From: Sciurus carolinensis
Taxonomy: Eukaryota; Chordata; Mammalia; Rodentia; Sciuridae
DNA length: 64,000 bases
Assembly (NCBI RefSeq): GCF_902686445.1
Contig: NW_025920104.1
Coordinates: forward strand, 3,038,001 to 3,102,000
Direction: 5' to 3'
Shown: one piece after another, positions 61,373 through 64,000 of the stretch
Layout: the number at the start of each line of letters is the position of its first letter
Position numbering within the stretch: the first letter of the stretch is position 1
The notes under the pieces: generated by a model
What the model was told of the DNA's origin: nothing
Database searches by the model: none
The model's input: only the letters and a program-made list of their open reading frames with translations
Made by a program: the position numbers and the translations under genes

Positions 61373-63169
61373 TACAGTTGATTTTGTAAACACAAAATAA
61401 GAGAAAACCAGGAAATATTCAATACAGGCTAATGAAACTTCTGTTAGAATGGAGAAAACCCCATAACCTCCTTATGCAAATAACTGGGAAAGACATCTTA
61501 TGACCCATCCAGTGAGGAATTGGTTGGGCAGAGAGCAGACAGATAAGCAAAGTCAGATTACATATCCCAACCCAGGAGCTTGAATAACAAGATGACTCAG
61601 ATGGAGATCTAAACAGAGCTGGCATCTCAGAGACCTGGTAGCAAAGGAACAATTGATGAGACAGACTTCTAGATCATATAATACAAAAAGAAGAGGGGCA
61701 GGTGAATGGATGGCAGATGCCATCCTGAAGAGGGATGACATAAATAGCAGGGGGGCATCCAGATACACCCAACAGAAGGAAAGGTTAAGGAATCTCAGGA
61801 GTGGAAATTTAATGTCAAGAAATAAAAAGGCTTTGCTAACAATCATCAGTCACACTGCCAGCCTCAGCTTGATATGACAGATAGAAACATTAACTGTATT
61901 ACCAAAGTGATCAAATGTGTCTTGGTATTGATGGAAAACCTATTACCCACTACATAGGCTTGGGTAGACCAAATATCTCATTGAATAGAAAGTCAAGGCC
62001 AAATGGCATTGATTGATTTTTTTTATAATTCATATTTATAGAAAAGTTGAAAGAACAGTACAATGAGCACACATAGACCTTTTTCCTTGTTATGAGAGAA
62101 GTGATGACTTAGGGGAGGGGAATTCAACTCAGTATGACTGGGATTCTTCAAAAGTATTCCAACATGAGCTATACAAGGCATAGACAGAGGCTTATTTAGG
62201 AAGCAGATACACATTAAAAGGAGAATGCTAACTATCTTGAGAGAGAGAAGACCTGCCTTGGTTTAAGACTCCAGTCTTTGTAGTTGGACTGTAGTTAGAC
62301 TGGACTGGAGGTAGAGCCAGGGTGGAGCTGCATAATTCCACACCAGTTTTCCCTGCACATGCTCATTTCCCTCACTTCACAAATGCATAGGCCAAGGACA
62401 TGTCCCTGAGAGCATTCTGCATCTCAATGACTCATGTGTGTTTCCTTTGCGATTCTGTATCTCTTTCTCTTTATTTTCAATTCCTGTCTCACCCTAATGT
62501 TAACCTCTGCCAGCATGACACTTTCTCCCTTCCTCTCCCCTCTCTCTTTCTGACCATCTATCTCATTCCTAATTATTTCTTCATGCCTATTCTAAAACTA
62601 AGGACATTTTTTACAGTAGTATTATTGTTCACATTTTAATGATAATAACTATTGTACCAATGGCATGCCTTAAGAATTACCATTAATTCACCTACCTAAG
62701 GCATTCCCTCTTTTGCTCCAGCATGCTTTGATGTGTACCAAGATCCACTCAAGACATTCCTGTGGTATTTGTCTTGGGACAGAATGGACCCTCCTCTTTT
62801 TCCTGATTTGGTTTTAAGGACTCGATTGTTTTATGCATCAGGGGTCAGTTGTCTCAGAGAATGCTCCTTTTTCTGAGTTTCTGATGGCTTCCTCACAAAT
62901 AGACTCCAACTAAACATTTTGGCAAGAACACAGGGATGTGGGCTCTTGGCACATCACAGGAGTGAGGTGTGGGAGCACTCTCATCCAGGTGTCCCACTAT
63001 TGGTAAAGTCCTGTTTGAAAATTGGTTAAGGAGGTATAAAGGGTACAAGTGATGGGGTGCCTAACTGTTTTCTACAATAAGCAAATCAGGACCCTAGTGT
63101 GCTAGTAAAAAATGACTGAGTCGAGAAGTCATGGAGGAAAGTCACCAAAAGGTCAACCAAATAATACTA
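61373..63169. other. unassigned DNA
   Basis: No repeat, exon or RNA gene that I can support. A pyrimidine-rich stretch lies around 62515-62560. Confidence 0.4.
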
Positions 63170-63390
63170 ACAAAATACCTACTGAGTACTTACTGACTCT
63201 AAGACAAATGACAGATTTCTCCATGGAATATCTCACTTAATCTTCCTAAGTGCCCAGCAAGGAAGGTATTACAGCCCCTATTTTACTAATAAGGCTCAGA
63301 GAGGTAACAGTGATTAGGCCTTGGTAACACAGTGAGTTAAAGGACCAGCTAGGATTCAAATAGCCATCTGACTACAAATGCTTATGTTAC
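63170..63390 (+). mobile_element. MIR SINE
   Basis: MIR landmarks: aatatctcacttaatcttcc, cctattttactaataaggct, cagagaggtaacagtgatta, gaccagctaggattcaaata. Confidence 0.8.
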
Positions 63391-64000
63391 TAGGTGGTCA
63401 GACCACCTTCTAACCACAGAACAAGTTCAGCATTTGGGTAAAAATCACATGCCCAAGATTAACTTACTTGGCTATCTGTTTCATTTAAAAGGATAATACA
63501 GTCAAAATATGCTTTAGAAAGTCATGAGAAGGGAATTATAAAGAGCACATAACTTCAAAAACAATACTGCATTAAGACAACAGATGAACAGTGCATCATT
63601 ACAGATTGGATGTGCTTTTATAAGTCTCTTTTACCCTTTCAACCTCAATTTTCTTTTTAATATCCCAGGCAGGCCAGGAGGGAATGACCATCTTAAGGCT
63701 TAGAGCATAGAAAGAATGTAGGAGAAATACAGGCTGCTGTGCCACAGTTCAGAAATTCAGAAGTGGTAATCAGCTATAAGTTTGATTTGGAGCCACCAGG
63801 AATCATCCCCCTTGATAGCTCTCTCTTTTGTGAAATGGTGACTCGCAGGCTCTACTCAGCACTGTCAGTGACTTTGTACAACAGCCTTCTTATAAGCCCT
63901 CTGCAGAGATTCAGTTATATGGATGATTTTATGAGAATGGTATGATTATGTCCAAATTGAAGTGGTGATGGGGGACAAAAAAGGAAGTGTATTAGGGGTG
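63391..64000. other. unassigned DNA
   Basis: Nothing recognised to the end of the window. Confidence 0.4.

Noticed and set aside
1..64000. A bacterial, phage or plasmid system
   Set aside because: No dense coding, ribosome-binding sites or operon layout; dispersed mammalian SINEs and L1s cover the window from end to end.

Overview
This window reads as nuclear DNA of a rodent, most likely a squirrel-family (Sciuridae) species. The main evidence is the short repeats. There are many ID-type SINEs (tRNA-Ala-derived) and several composite SINEs in which a B1/7SL-like left half is fused to an ID right half, an arrangement known from squirrels. L1 fragments sharing one rodent-type 3' end are spread throughout. 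Long open frames are rare. I see no operon, CRISPR array, phage or plasmid feature, and no complete protein-coding gene.

Layout. From 1 to 7.4 kb: diffuse non-coding DNA with an L1 3' fragment, ID SINEs, a MIR, a perfect 19-bp inverted repeat (5033-5088) and one exon-like segment (6017-6071, + strand). From 7.45 to 12.5 kb: a near full-length but dead L1 on the minus strand carrying both ORF1 and ORF2. From 12.5 to 15.7 kb: its 5' side, with A/T-rich leader-like DNA and then about 2 kb of degenerate tandem repeats carrying an ACTACA-type motif. From 16 to 31 kb: a block of higher GC that I cannot assign. It contains a direct duplication of about 2.4 kb (24628-27026 and 28511-30897) and scattered protein-like fragments. 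From 31 to 41 kb: A/T-rich DNA with SINEs and the clearest gene remnant, three consecutive minus-strand exons of an ankyrin-repeat gene of the ANKRD26/POTE/ANKRD18 type (40133 down to 37507). From 41 to 54 kb: L1 and HAL1-like fragments in both orientations, one flanked by an unusually long target-site duplication of about 107 bp. From 54 to 64 kb: mostly unassigned DNA with MIRs and two composite SINEs.

Nothing here forms a working pathway. The most useful observations are the ankyrin gene remnant, the L1-adjacent tandem array, the 2.4-kb duplication, the long L1 target-site duplication and the perfect hairpin. Assignments rest on reading the sequence and on recalled family patterns; no database search was run. 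Repeat boundaries are approximate to about 10-30 bases unless stated.
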